Numbered from the stretch's first letter, positions 21,843-35,690 are shown. The stretch is 64,000 nt of DNA from Rhabdornis inornatus (GCA_013397075.1 VWZS01002239.1:634332-698331), one strand, 5' to 3'. A program made the numbers and translations. The notes: generated by a model not told the origin, from the letters alone.

Positions 21843-24800
21843 AAAGATAAATTACCAAGATGAACAAACTTAGGATGCAGAGAACAAGACAAATACTAAT
21901 TAAATACTTAGCTCACTGGAGAGCAATTGCCATCACAAAGAACATCTTTTATGACTGCCATCAGCACAGAAGAAAACACAGTCAGACTAAAGTGCATTGA
22001 TTTCAATTTCTGATTTAAAGATAGTGTAAGAGAAAACCAGAGCTCACTAAGAATTCCCTCACATATCATTTGACCATTTATTACAACACAAATTATGTAA
22101 CTAAAATGCAAGAATAAAGGATTGTTCTCTAAGTCATGCAGATTAAAATGGAAGCTGACTAAGATGCAATCATCTAATAGAGCTGAGCCACTTTACACCA
22201 TAATCTTGCTCATGATCTTTACCTAATTTCTATATTTTCAGTTGCAGGTCTTCCTGTTAGTAGGCTTTGCCTTTACAACTCATAGCAAGTGAAATGTCAT
22301 TTCTCCCATACTGTCACCATGACTGATTAGTAGCTCTGAATATTTGCTGCACTGTGCACTGGGAATTATATATATTCATCTTCTGGCAAATATTTACCAA
22401 ACCCATACAACACACCTTCATAAACATTTTTTTTTTCCACTGGAAAGGCACCCCTTTGCATATGGTAATAGCATCTCCTGCAATAATCCTCCATAAACAA
22501 ACATTATTTATAATTATACAAAACTGTAATTATGCCAAGCTGTCTGCACATTTGCACATTGGTAAAGAGTGGCTCAGGGGGGTTGCTAGAGTGGAACCCC
22601 CTGTTCCACTGTCATATGCTAATTGGACTCCTGAAAAGTTCAGGGAAATCATTCTGCATGCCAGCATTCATCTGCCAAGTAACAAGTGTGTGTCTCAGCA
22701 GGGAGCAAAAATGGTACCAAACACAGCATATACACCAACATATGCATACACACCAATAGGATAAAGATCACAAGGAGGAAAATAATAAAAAATATGCTAA
22801 TTAATAAACTAAGAAAACCACTCTAAGGAAATACTGACCTAAGGAAAAATGCAGTCAGAAATCTCAATGGACCTACAGCAACTGGCTGTTTGGTACAGTG
22901 ACTTTTGTATCCTGTATCTCAGGGCCAATTATTTGAGTAGAATAATTTCAGTACAAAAGAGTGGGTAGTAATTTTGGTTCCTCAGATTTCAACGGATGGC
23001 TGAAACTTCCATCAAGTCAATGAGTTGAATCAGGCTGCTAAGATCAGAAGCAAAGGCTTTACTTTTTAACCCAAGATGAGAATGTATTTTCTATAAAGCC
23101 AGATATCTCATTTTCTATCTGTACTAGTGATATGTATTTGTCTTTGAGTGACTTCTTTCACACATGCCTAAATGGAATGCCTCCACAAGCATATTTCTTG
23201 TATTGCAAGATAACATTATTTCAGCATGTTTCTTCCTGTTACTTTCATCAGTCTGTCACTGTCCTGGCACTGCTTCCCTAATTCACATTGACTCCTGTAA
23301 AAGTACTTCATACCTTATATTGAAACTGTCAAAGCACTTCACCAGATGCACAAGCATAAGCACCAGATTTGTCCCATGCTCTCCTGCTGGACAGCTCATC
23401 AGAAGGTATAGGCTTCATTGACATCACTTGTACTTGGCCTATCCAAGTAGTTACAGCTGGAGCCAGAAGGATACAAATGACCAAGAGCATAACCACCTAA
23501 ATCTCAGGGAAAAACCAACTTTTAGAGTTACTTCTTTTATATTCATATCCTCTAATGGCTTGTCTGTCACTTCGTTTTTAAGATATGAAAGAACAGTAAA
23601 GCAATTATTCATGCTTTGGTATATTTTGCTGAGTGAGGAGCATGTTGCTAGAAAGACAGAGATTGTTAAAAGGAACAGTGAGGCAGGCAAGGTTCTGGTT
23701 GGTCTGTTCTTCACTTCTCTGTTTACCATCAACAGTTTTGCCTGGCACCAGCACTAAAATATAAGGTCCCTTTGTCCATGAACTTTTCCTTTACTGATCT
23801 CTGTTTCCTCCCCTAATTCCTTGCTAAGGAAAACAGAACAGTTTTAAATCCTAATTAAGTAGGATCTTTATGTATCAAAGGCCACAGCTAGCCCTTGAGT
23901 TAAATAATCCTCTACTTTGATTTTTTCAATGAAAGGCTAAATCCTACAAGCAGACATAACTGCAGTGAAACTGGGGGATTGGGGCAGGGCACAATTTGCA
24001 CAGTATGTTGTAAATAAACAATAATAATAATAAAAAATATAACTGCTAAATATTAACTGCTGCTTCGTTGAGTTTGTTTTTTTTTTTTAACAGACTTCCT
24101 TATTGCCCAGAACAATACTGTTGTAATTTGCTTAACAATGTAATTTATTCTAAATGCAGGATAATAGTTTCCTGAACACCTGAGGCCTAAATTGATATCT
24201 GCTATTAATTGTCTGACCAGGTCAATCAAGTTGGACAGGTTCCAGAGGCAGAGGTACAGCCATTACTTTAACTACCTCAGCTCATCCATTGACAGCAGAT
24301 ATGTCAATGTGAAATGACATTTAAGTTTTATGCTGAATTTAAGTTTATCTTTTTCTACAGTCACTTGAAATTAGAATTAGGACAGAGTTAAATGAAGTTT
24401 TAAACACAAGAAATACAAAATAAAATGCCTCATCAAAAATTCTTTTTCCTTAAGGACATAATTGTTGGTCCTCTACATCCTCTTCTTCACTCTAGCTTTC
24501 TTAAAAAAAAAAACAAAACAGTTTTACAACAAAATAAATTGATAAAATTAATTGACAAAATTATAATTTAGTACCCATTCCTTTTCTTGTCTTGTTGCCT
24601 ACAACAAAAATTCATAAATAAATAAGCGAAACAGTCACTAATACTGATGCTCAGGATTTATATATTATTTTAGAACCTTTATGTATATGGCAAATTTTAA
24701 TTAAGTCTCAATTACTTGTTGTATTAAGAGCATCCATAATTAGTGGAGGTCCACAAAGTAAGTATACTTCCAAGCTTGGCTGCAGGAGTAGCTACAAAGA

Positions 24801-27800
24801 CATTTACCTCTTAAGCCTTATTTCTGTGTCAGGCTGCGAAGCGCTGACTGAAACAACCATGGACAGACTGTTTCCACATGCACCTTGTCAATAAATTGGT
24901 AGAGGTACAATAGGGTTTCCTGCAACGTTTAATTTACTCTGGAAAGTAACATCTGTCTGCTGTTTTACTCCACAGGTTGAGGTTAAATACAGTCATAAAG
25001 CACCTAAAAAATTCAGTGGAGGAAACATATGAAAAGATTTGTTAAAATTAAATCAGATAATTGGTAATCAAGAAGTGATTCCTCTTTTTGCATGTCTTTC
25101 ATAATAGATACAGAGTGACTTCTCATAATATTGTCACAGCCCTTCTGGGGCACTGGGTGATTGAATTTTTTTATTTGTCTGATTTTTTTTTTCCTACTGC
25201 TTCTAGGCTTCGTGCCCTGTTATTTATGATTTTCCAGACAGTTGTCAGTACTGTACTGATGTCATCTTTAATATCAAGCAGTATTGCATTGCTTCTGTCC
25301 CTGATTTTCTTGCTGCTGGAAGGCTTGTCTGAAAAATCTCCTGGAGTAGTAAAGTGCTTCTTTCCTTTGAGGCCAGTAGAAAACAATTTCCTTCTGATGT
25401 TAGAACCTGATTAAAGTAAATGCTGTTCTGCACTCTCTCCACTATTAGTGGTTCATCACTAATAGTCAAGTAAAAACAGACCAGCTGACAGGTACCTAGA
25501 AAGCCTGCCCCAAGGAGGTGTAGTAATTTTCTCTTGAAAATTCCATGTATTTTAATAACCTTGCATTAGTAAAGAAGTCACGTTAGTAAAGGCAAGGCTC
25601 ACAAAGTAATGTGATATGTGCTCCAAACACATCAAACTGTTAAAATGTATGTCCTAAGCCAAGATAGAATCTTTATTTGTTTTCTTTCACTCTCACCCAC
25701 ATCATGTTGCCTTTTTCCTCAAGGCCTTCAGTTGTACTTCAGACTTTTTCTCAGATGCACTGTAGGGCTAAAGGCAGGATAAGAGAAAAAATAAGAGAAT
25801 CAAGTAGAGCCCATGCTTTCCATTTATTTTGATAAATGAAGTTCAACACAATTACACAAAACAAGTGATATATGGGAATCACTTAGCACTTCAGGGAGCA
25901 ATTATGTGAACTAAGACATGTCTTTGTTCCTTGATTTTGTTAATGGTTTACTTGGAAGAACAAGAATGGTTGGTCATTATTTGCCTGAGTGGAATAGTCT
26001 TGGATTGACAATATACCAACATTGAATGGAAATCTTTAAATCTTTGCAGGAAACCTTGTTTTTCAGGCTTGGGTGTCAGGAGACAGCAGAATACTGTTTA
26101 TCCCTGCTGAGAGAATATGTTGTCAGCACACACAAACACTCTGTAAGCACATACATATATAAGAATTGACTGTCACAGAACAGATGGGCTTAGACCTTCC
26201 TTGTCTCATTTCTATGTACTCTGACAACCTCTCTATATTAATTGCAAATGGTCTGACCCTGTTTCCATCTCCTGTGCATTTCTTGCTCATGCTTGAGTAA
26301 TGACAGGAGCTCCTTGTTCACCCATGGGTTTCTTGCTTCCTTTGCCCAATCTCTTGCACATCGTAATTCATGATTCTCTTATCTTTTCTTCATAGGAGAG
26401 GTACTTCATTCCTCTAATGAGTTGGAGTTAGAGTTCACTGCATGGTCATTTTCCCTTTTTGAGGATTTTTGGGTGCATAATTATGTGAATGCTAGAACAT
26501 TTTCTGCAGTAAGATCCTATTTATCTCTCACATACGCTGTAATATCTAGCTCCAACTTCATTCATAGTGAAGCTTTGACATGTCTGGCAAACTGCAAGAC
26601 CAAGTCCTTACGAAAGAGGCCTTCATGGTAGGGTGATACACTGTACACAGAGACAAGAATTAGACATCTTTCATTGCATGCATCTGCTGGGCCTTATTCA
26701 AGCCCAGTCAACTGTAATGATCTAATTGTTAATAATATTGTAGTTACTGTCTGGTCATTAACAAATGTCATGATAATAAATGAGTTTGCTTGTGCAGTTA
26801 TTATTTTTTCATGCTCGAAACCTGATGTTGTGTCATGTCTGTGTAGATATAAAACATACAAAAGGTATTTTAAAGATATGATGAACTCTCACAAAAGAAA
26901 GAGTGATTACTTATTTTCATGCAGTTTGGTCAAATAGAAAGTTAAAATACATATGAAAGTCAACATTAATGCTAGAATCTAGGAACAGGATTATTAGAAA
27001 ATCTGTGTGAAATATTTGTTGCTGGACAGTTTTCAGTAACAAAATATTTTGTAAATTTATTGTAGCTTTTCCAAGTTGCTTCTTCTAGAAAGTAAAATGA
27101 ATGCAATTTTAAAATTGAATTTGCTAATTGAAACATTTTTGGTTTACTTTAAATTCAAATTAAATTTTTTTGTCAAAATATCCTTCAGTTCTCTTAGAAC
27201 AAACTTGAGCAATGCTGTGTATAAAACAAACTCTTGTCCCTAAACATATTTTTTTTCTAATTTCCCAGAATTGTGGATTAACTAAAAAATCAGTCCAAAA
27301 GTCTGTGGGATTAACTCAGCAAGACCTGACTGACAGAGGAAAAATGCGGGAGGAACTGTGACTTACTAGCTCTAGGTTTTGCCTTTTTTTGGATTTATCT
27401 TAATGAACAGTTGTTGTACCAAGACACAATCAGACTTGTCCTTTAAAAATAAACTATGACATATCCTAGTGATTTTACTGGAGACTTGAGACTTGAACTC
27501 TGTAGAGACTTTAATCAACTCTGCTGGTTCCAGCATAAAGCTAGAGAATGACTGAGAAAGTCAGTGACCTTATCCAGGCTCCATGGGTGAAGTTCTGGGG
27601 AAAAAAAAAAGAACCCATTTATCTTGATGTCTTTCTGACTCATTCCACTGAATCAGTTTTAATAGAAGTGTGTTGTAAGAGGTTTTAATTACTGACACAG
27701 TAAAGGGTTTGAACAGCTTCATAGAGAGGGTGCTTCCTTCCTTCTTCCTGTGTGTGCTTAATGCTTAACTCTTGCAGAGATAGTGCCATTGGACAGAAGA

Positions 27801-29557
27801 CCCAGAGGGGATTTGAAGGTTAATTGCCAGTTATAGCTAACTTTTGTTAAGAGGAAGAACAAAATTTGAAAACAGCAGTTTAGCAAAAACAACCTCTGTA
27901 TTGATTATGTCAAAGCGTTTGCATTCTGAAACCATTTTGACTGAAACAGAAGTTAAACTTAAATTCTGTCAATTACTTGAACTCATAAAGACACACAGTA
28001 GTGCTAGGAGAAGCATCTGATGTATTATAAAAAACCTGTTTCAGGTCAATAGGAGATGGTGTAAGCTTTTTACATCCCTGCTGATGACTGCTTACTCTGG
28101 CTGTGGTGAGAATTAAAATAGTAAATACGTAATTCTAGCACTGAATTTAGTGTCTGGCCATTTCCTTCAGATGTCAGGAAAGAGTATGGTGACTGAGATA
28201 ATTTAAGACTGTGAGTCCTATGAAATGCATTAACGATGACCTGAGCTGTCATGTCTTAAACAAAAACATGCATTCTGAGTTGTGGCTATGAAAAGGTCAC
28301 ACAAATGGAAACCTTTTAATGCTTCTGATGGCTTGACACAGTCACACAGTAAAGCTGTGTAAATATTTCCTAAATGAAATCTTAAATATTCTCTGGTAAT
28401 TTTCAAGTATCACTTATGAGCATAATGATTGATAAAAAGGTAGTTTGAATTTGCTGAAACAGAACAGAAAACCTATCTCTATATAATTTTAAACATGGTA
28501 TCTTCTAATTTTAATGATCCGTCAAAGGTGCTGGTTCCTTCTGAAAATGAAAGACAAGCCATGCAAAATATGATAAATACTTGAATGACACCACAAATAG
28601 GAAATAGGAGCAAAAGCTATTATACAAAATATTTCATTATGTTTTACCTTATTTTGTTTTAATCTAAGTGTTCCGTATTTTCCTTCCATGGTTCTATGTT
28701 TCCTCTACATTTTTCTCTGCAGCACTGTGCTATATAGTTTGAAAAATAAAAAAAAAAATGATCCAGTTTACTGTTTTACAAGATCACAATACAATATCTA
28801 CGGTAATGGGTTAACTCCTGGGTTATCCTTTAAGCACCTGCACCTTACCTCCCCAATTTTTTCTTATGTTTGAATTATACATTATATTCTTCACTCACCC
28901 TTTGGACATTAAAGCATCTGTAAGGCAAACCTTTAATACTTGAAGAATTACAACATAAATACTTTAAGAGCAGCACTTAACTTTCTGCTTTTCAAGTGCT
29001 TTATCATGGAAAAAACATTATACCAAAAGCAGGAGCATGGCAGATGCTGAATGTTGCAGGTTGGGAAAGGGAAGGAACAGATTGGTGCGAGTCTTCTACA
29101 GTTTGGTGTTCAGTATATGGAAAACATCTCTGGAACCGAGCCTGTGGGTGCCTCTGAACTCTGCAACCCTATTTGCTATTCCTTGGACATTATGGATAGA
29201 AACCTAAGACACTGAATCAGTGTTCCACCTGGCTGGCTGTAATGTTTTTGAGGAGTTATTACTGACAACTCTGAACTGCAGTTTATAACTGTTCCTTTCT
29301 TAATGTAACAAAAAACACTGTAACAACTAAAATAGAGTATGTGGAAGTGATGGGGGAAGTATCTATATTCTTCGCTCAAGCCAAAAGTCTATCTCAGTCA
29401 AAAAAAGGGTAACTACTATTTTTATTCATTGCTTTTGAGGTGCTGCTTTTCTTTCCAAAGCTCTTAGAAGAATTAGTTACAACTACACTGCTGAACTGTG
29501 TAAATGCCAGTTTGATGCCAGAAATGGATTTTCCCCCCTATTTATGTATTTTTTAAA
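21843..29557. other. Long AT-rich stretch, nothing recognised
   Basis: Nearly 8 kb with no supportable gene or named repeat. Small items only: a TAA-rich run near 24,018-24,036 and A- or T-runs at 24,070-24,090 and 27,600-27,612. The largest open frame (136 codons, 22,354-22,764 plus) shows no convincing domain. The polar minus-strand frame at 25,171-25,386 is a mirror of a hydrophobic plus-strand frame and has no supporting splice sites. Confidence 0.55.
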
Positions 29558-29703
29558 ATCACAGAGGCACAGAATATTCTGAGTTGGAAGGGACCCACAA
29601 GGATCATCAAGTCCAACTCTTAAGTGAATAGACTATATGTGGGTCAAATCCATTACTCTGGCATTGTCCGCACCATGCTTTAACTAATTGACCTAACAGT
29701 TTG
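29558..29703 (-). mobile_element. tRNA-headed SINE with CR1-like tail (TguSINE1-like)
   Basis: On the minus strand the element starts at about 29,703 with a head resembling tRNA-Ile: TTAGGTCAATTAGTTAAAGC matches the D-arm region and A box, GCATGGTGC...ACAATGCC the anticodon arm, and GGATTTGACCC the T-arm and B box in diverged form. After a short linker come TTAAGAGTTGGACTTGATGA, TCCTTGTGGGTCCCTTCCAA and an end repeat, the 3' end of a CR1. This two-part structure is that of TguSINE1, known from passerine birds, which borrows CR1 machinery through the shared tail. It looks nearly full length but well diverged, so it is an old, inactive copy. Confidence 0.75.
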
Positions 29704-30766
29704 GGCTAGAATGACAAATTATGCCTAAATTGCTTCTCTCTGAAGTCTGGAAACCTGATTCCAACATAATTAATTAAAAAAAATTCCCATTTTGTTTTCT
29801 CATAACTCCTTACATATTCAGTTCACAGTTGGTCTGTGACTGGGTCCCCCACTTTTGGTGACACTGAGACAAGAGATTGCCAAGAGCCTCCCCCAGCAAA
29901 AGTAGCAAAGAAACTGTCCTGCCTCAACTCTCCTGTTGCTGTGAAGGTTGCTTAGATGAAAAATATTCATATTCAGGATTTTTTTGTGGCTCATTATGAA
30001 GTGTCTGGGAGTCCAAAAAAGATTTAAAGCTGAACTGTCAGAAATACACCCCAAAATCAATAGTACTTGTCATATAGTAAGTGACTTATACACCAAAAAA
30101 TGAGGTTCAAAGCATACTGGGTGCTTGTTAGTACACTTTTTAACCTTGATCTTGAGTCTTTGTCAGTAAAAACTAGTGGTTAAATTCACACTGTAGTTGC
30201 GTGTGAACCATTTGGATGATCCCTAACTCATTTCTGTTCAAATTCAGGGACCCAAATATTAGGCTATCATTACCTTTGAGTTTGTCTTGTCAGGTGGGAT
30301 ATATTGGAATATAAACTGAAGGTAGGTTTGCTGAATTTTATAACTTGAACAGATAATGATTTAAACAGCTGAAAGACAGTCTAAGAAGTCTGATTCTGAG
30401 CCCTGCAGAATGCAGCAGAAGGGAGAGAAAAAGAAATATTTTTTTCTTGCTGTGAAGATTTCTTTCCCTAGCTCTGGTTTCAGAACTCCATTTAGCTGAT
30501 GTAGGATCTGGGAACAAAGAGAAGAAAAATCATAACCAAACTGAGGTCATCATCAGATAGTGTAAATATTTTTATCAAGGAATCATTATACTGGCCAGGC
30601 CAAGACCAGAATACAAGTCCAGGCTTCATGCCAAGTATAAACCTAGACAAAGTCACACTCTTGTGCTATCTTCCAGAGTTGCAGGAAATCAGCTGAAAAA
30701 AAAGTTTCTAGGGAGCACTAGGAAAAAAACCATGAAGAAAGTAAAAATTCTGTCATCAAAGTGAGG
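29704..30766. other. AT-rich DNA, nothing recognised
   Basis: No gene or repeat recognised. The segment 29,820-29,950 is slightly GC-richer but carries no identifiable element. Confidence 0.5.
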
Positions 30767-30822
30767 TGTTAATAGCAGACTGTAAATAGAACACTGTTAA
30801 TGGCACAATGTAAATAGAACTC
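30767..30822. repeat. 28-bp imperfect tandem duplication
   Basis: Two adjacent 28-bp copies (30,767-30,794 and 30,795-30,822), each beginning TGTTAAT and containing TGTAAATAGAAC, agree at 24 of 28 positions. This is a small local duplication with no visible coding role. Confidence 0.85.
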
Positions 30823-32355
30823 AGTTTTTTTGCAGACTGACGAAGTATATTTAGGAATAATGGTTCTGGTTTATGCATTGAGAGAGGCAAGTTAGTGAAA
30901 GAAGAAACAGAATGTGAACCCCTGCAAAAAGTTTAGTATGGGCAAAACAGAAAACAAAATAGTGCAAATTGCTTTAATTTGAGGATTATATTGGAGGTAT
31001 ATAATAACACTGCTTGATTTTATTCTATTTGACCAAGTTTGACACTGACACTGATATATGTGGATATAGCAAAACCCCAGTTTGGTTTCGAGTACTTGAA
31101 TTGTATCCATGAGAATATTTGTTTTGGTTTTATTAAGACAGCAGGTGACAGAATTAGCACTTCAGTTCCCCTGTATGGAGATACAACTGTTTCATAATTT
31201 TTAATTTAATTTTAAATTTAATTTTACCTGTTGGAGGGAGACAACGCAGATAGTGCCCAGTGTGTAGGGTATGAGATGCTATTACTCTGGCATGGTCGTA
31301 CTGTTTTGCTTGTTTTTATTTATGAATAATTCACAAAGAGATATTTGTTATGCATTTTTAATTCCTGAATATTTACTGTGATACTGCATTGACTGTTATT
31401 CACTAAACACATACGTCACATAGTCACTTTACAGGATGTGCAATTTCTCACTTAAATTGTGTGGAATGTACTTTTGCTTTCTTGCAAGATTAAATATTTT
31501 AATACCTGAGAAACAAATTCTACTAAGGAATAACATTTGACCTTCCAAATTATTTTTATTTACCTGAATACTATTCACAGGGCATGTAAAAAAACACTAT
31601 GGAGCTCCAGATCCATAAAGCTAATCTCAACTCAAATATTAATAAATGTAGCTTTAAAAAACTAAAAATTGAGACATGAAAATCACTGTCTCTTTTCTTA
31701 ATACAAGATCAAAAAAGACATCAGATTTTTTCTTCTACTTAAACTAAAGGTGTGCATGGGGATGCAAAACCAGTTTGATTTCCAGATTGTGAACTGTGTA
31801 TTTAGGTATAGTTTATTGACTTATCCTACCTCTGCAAGGGAGTATACATAATTTTTCACATACATCTCATGGATGGGGAGACTGTAATAGTAAAGTCACT
31901 CTCTCAGAAAAGAGTTCAGGAAATTTACAAAACTGCTTTTATCTCAGCTTTATTGATATTGTGAATGATACATACAAATCTGAGTGGGCGCTTTCCAGTT
32001 ACAGCATAGGTTTTCTGCACAGAGACACAAAAAAAATGAAGCTGGGAAAGACATTGATTTATTAATGACAGCAACCCAATGCTCACATACACATTTTCAG
32101 CAATTAAAAAAACATTGACAGACATAATGGTTTCTCAATGACTGCTGATCATTTAAGTTATCCCTTGGCTGCAAGGGTCCATACATACTTGTCAGGTATA
32201 AGATAAAACAAGCCATCTGGCCATCTATATATTGACTTTCTGTCAAATGGGATAATGTATTAATATGTAATGTTGGCAATTTTGCTTTATCACTGAAGTT
32301 TCAATAGCAAAATGTGGGAAAATGTCATACAGCTGTACATTTACAGCAAGATTTG
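30823..32355. other. AT-rich DNA, nothing recognised
   Basis: No gene or named repeat seen. An AT-only stretch of repeated TTTAATT-like words lies at about 31,196-31,226. Confidence 0.55.
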
Positions 32356-32512
32356 ATTGGATGCCATTGGTCTTCTTGGCCACCTGGGCACATGTTGGCT
32401 CATATTGAGCTGGCTGTAAACCAACATCCCAAAATCCCATCCTGCCAAGCAGCTCTCCAGCTACTTCTCCCCCAGTCTCTAACACTGCCTGAGGTTCTTG
32501 TGACCCAACACT
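32356..32512 (-). mobile_element. CR1-type LINE, internal ORF2 3' fragment
   Basis: Antisense of a CR1 ORF2 part is visible in CTTCTTGGCCACCTGGGCAC, GTTGGCTCATATTGAGCTGG and the end CACTGCCTGAGGTTCTTGTG. On the minus strand this gives CAQVAKKTNGI, a recognisable CR1 ORF2 motif (usually C-A-x-V-A-K-K-A-N-G-I). Both ends are missing: neither the reverse-transcriptase core nor the 3' tail is here, so this is an internal fragment of an old copy. Confidence 0.75.
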
Positions 32513-35169
32513 ATTTTAATAAAAGCTGCTGCATAAGCAAGTTCAGTGACAGTCCTTTATCTCTTAGGACTGTTCAGAAATACTTCTTATTATGGAATAT
32601 GTTGTCAAATATATAGATAAATATGATTGGATATGTTTCTCATTGAGGACTTAGAATTTCAGAATAACTGAAAATGAAGGTAAGTTTACTCCATATTAGT
32701 GTTGCACACTGAGTCCTTATGATCTCAATTACTTCTATTGTCTTCATTAAGGGGAGAGATTATACCTCCTGTGGCACCACAGAATGCATGATGGAACAGA
32801 AAAACCTTATCAGAAAGCTATCAGGATTGGATAAAATGTGTGACTTCAACCTTTAAAACCCTTCTCCACATGAATGACAGAGTGCCTTTAATGAAAGATT
32901 TGATCTGATGCTCTCCCAAAGGAAGGAGAACACCTCAGGCGAGCTGGGGCACTGACAGAATTGTTTCCTCTGTTTGTTACACTGCATTTAATTCCAGACA
33001 GCAGTACACTTTCTCATGTGTGAAACTTCCTTGTTTCAAAATTCTTCCTCTGAAAGCAATTGTCACACACCAGAGCCACGTGCTAATGAATAATAATAAT
33101 GAGCAGTTTAATTTTGTGGTGGCATAATTGGAAGTGAAAACAGAAACAGCAAGATGCAGAAGATGCAGATCTCACTCTCCTCCACCCTTGCTTATGACTT
33201 TTTTTTCGATCCAAATGCATAATCCAAAGCCACTGTAGTGGTTTACTGTTTCACGAACCATCAAACATTTCAACAAAAATGACAGTAACTAAACAAGTTC
33301 TGTGATGTTCAAATGGTTTGAGCATACTACTCAGTTGTACTTTCAATTGTGGTTTTATTCTTATTTTTAGATAATTTTCTGCATAATTCATGATTAACCT
33401 TCAATACCTTCCAAAAATCCTTTGCTTCTAATGGAATACCTCACCTGAACAAGCAACAAAGTAAAACTTTTGTCCTCTCATTTGCTGACTTGTTCATAGT
33501 GCTCCCACAATGTAGACTTCTGGCAGTTACAGATGAAACAAGTATTTGTAATGCAAAGCTCTAGAGTGGAAAATATCTCTAAACACAGAAACACAGTCTC
33601 TTTCATCTGCAGCCAGGGATCCACATCTTTGATATCTGCATTTTGTGTTTGTTTTTCACAAACCTGAGTACAAGGCTGAGAGAGACATTTTTTGTTAGCT
33701 AACATTTAGCTGTTAAATGTGTCTGTTTAGTGATACTTTTACTATAACAGTGTGTAAGACTATTTGTAAAAGGTTTATAGTATAATATTTTTATATGTAC
33801 TATAAATTTTTGGAACATTTTTAGTGGTTTTATTTTTAGCATCTAACTAGACTGTGCAGATATTAATGATTCAAACTTCCTTATGATCTTACAGTAAAAC
33901 CTATTTTTTAATTATATGACAGATCAAGAGACTGAAACAGAAAACCTTTTGGAGCTAAACTGACAAAGTAATGGCTGTATGACTATAGGATGGAGTAGTA
34001 GTGAAATATTGTAACTATTGTAACTGGTAACTGTGCTTTAATTTCCCCCAGAAAGCCCCAGATAGATCTTAGTTGTCAATTAGGATGTACATTTGCATGA
34101 ACAGAAGCAGAGAATACCCCTAAGGGTTGCCATTCTGGACACTTAAGTCTGTAATTTAGATACTCAAAACTTGCCTGGTTTTGGATGTGATTAAAATCTC
34201 ATCATGCTAATCTTTCCACTGCTAAAATGCACTTTTAGCTCCCAAATGTCACTTCTGACCATACCTAGAGCTGGCCAGGCCTCTGCAGAGTCTGCATACA
34301 TGCCCAGAGCAGCATTTCTTCTCAACTACTACCTTCAAAAGGCAGTAAAGTTCAGTGATGGCATTTATACCTGGTGATACTTAATCATAACTCTTCTGTA
34401 TTACATTAATATTTATACTGCAGCTCCCCTTAAACCCCTTTTCCCCATGCAGTGTGCTTGACAATTTCTTTGTTTGACCATATACTTTTATGCCATTCTA
34501 AATGCAATAAAAATGAAAACAGAGAAGTAGCAGAAGAGTAATTTCTAGCTCAGTATAATTTGCTTCCATATTTTCAAGTCAGAGTTAATCCCTGTACTGG
34601 TAAAAACAGTTATGGTAATTTTTTTGTAGTTCAGAGCCCTTACAGATGCTAGTGTTGCTATAGACATCATTGATGGAATAGTTTGCTGTGTTTAACCTGG
34701 GGGGTCTACAGTACCAGTAATGATTTCAGATTCATCACTAGTGTGATAGATATTCAGATACCATCAGGCCAGGCCTGCAACACTGATAATGAGAAAGGCC
34801 AGTTTTTACTTCTGGAATGTGTGAATCTGATCCAATAGCAACTAGAAGAAACTGAATATTGAAGTGTACAAGTTAACACTTTTAAGAATATGCATGCACT
34901 GAATGCATCTGCATTTTTAGTAGGTTTCTTTGTACTTTTGAAGTTGTAAATCTTTGTAATAATGTAACATATTCATATTTCTTATACTACCACAGTATCT
35001 GAATGCCTCAGTGTATTGATGTATTAATGTGTTAATCTTCCTCACACTCCTGGGAAGCAAGTCAATAGCTCTCTGCTGCTCTGGGGAATAAAAGCAAGAT
35101 CAAAATATCAAATATTTTCCTAAAAATTAAAGAGAAAATCAGGATACTTGCTTCCTCTACCAGGTTTAT
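32513..35169. other. AT-rich DNA, nothing recognised
   Basis: No coding or repeat signature could be supported over this stretch on either strand. Confidence 0.55.
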
Positions 35170-35449
35170 AGAATCACAGAATCATAGAATTGTTTGGGTC
35201 GGAAGGGACCTTTAAAGGTCATCTAACCCAACCCCCTTGCAAGGAGCAGGGACATTGTAAATTTGAGGAAGTTTCTCATAGCCCCATTAAACCTGACCTT
35301 GAATAGTTCTGGGAATGGGTCATGTACCACTTCTCTGGGAAACCTGTTCCAGTATTTTTTTCACCACCTTCATTGTAAAAGACCTTTTCCTTATATTTAA
35401 TCTAAATTGATCCTCCCTAAATTTAAAAACATTATCCCTCATCCTGTCA
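35170..35449 (-). mobile_element. CR1-type LINE 3' end
   Basis: Minus-strand CR1 tail: two 8-10 bp end units (GAATCACA, GAATCATA), then TTTGGGTCGGAAGGGACCTT and ATCTAACCCAACCCCC, followed by antisense 3' region words such as CTGGGAAACCTGTTCCAGTA and CTTTTCCTTATATTTAATCT, ending near TATCCCTCATCCTGTCA. It is 5'-truncated at about 280 bp. Confidence 0.9.
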
Positions 35450-35648
35450 ATATGTTCCATGTTAATCATCTGATGGCTATTCAATCCTTTTAAAATTCAC
35501 TTTTGTCATGCTAAAAAAAAAGAAAAGAAAGGTTTAATTTTGAATCATAGTGAAGGAAGCTTTTCTTTCTTTGTTTATTTAGATGGTGAGGAGCACCTGG
35601 ACTGTTCAGGGTAGGCCCACTTAAAGATATTTTTGTGTTATTATAAAA

Positions 35649-35690
35649 ATAGATACAATAACCTTTTAAATAGATACAATAACCTTTTAA
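35649..35690. repeat. 21-bp perfect tandem duplication
   Basis: Two exact, directly adjacent copies of a 21-bp unit (ATAGATACAATAACCTTTTAA). Because they are identical, the duplication is probably recent relative to the surrounding repeats. Confidence 0.95.

Noticed and set aside
22354..22764. 136-codon plus-strand open frame with a stretch (SNKCVSQQGAKMV) faintly like a calponin repeat
   Set aside because: The resemblance covers only a few residues, the rest of the frame is hydrophobic noise, and no splice-flanked calponin context exists.
25171..25386. Lysine- and serine-rich minus-strand open frame
   Set aside because: It mirrors a hydrophobic frame on the other strand, its end comes from an A-rich run, and it has no recognised domain or splice sites.
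29630..29703. A tRNA-Ile gene on the minus strand
   Set aside because: The tRNA-like part is fused to a CR1 tail and has lost stem complementarity, so it is the head of a SINE rather than a working tRNA gene.
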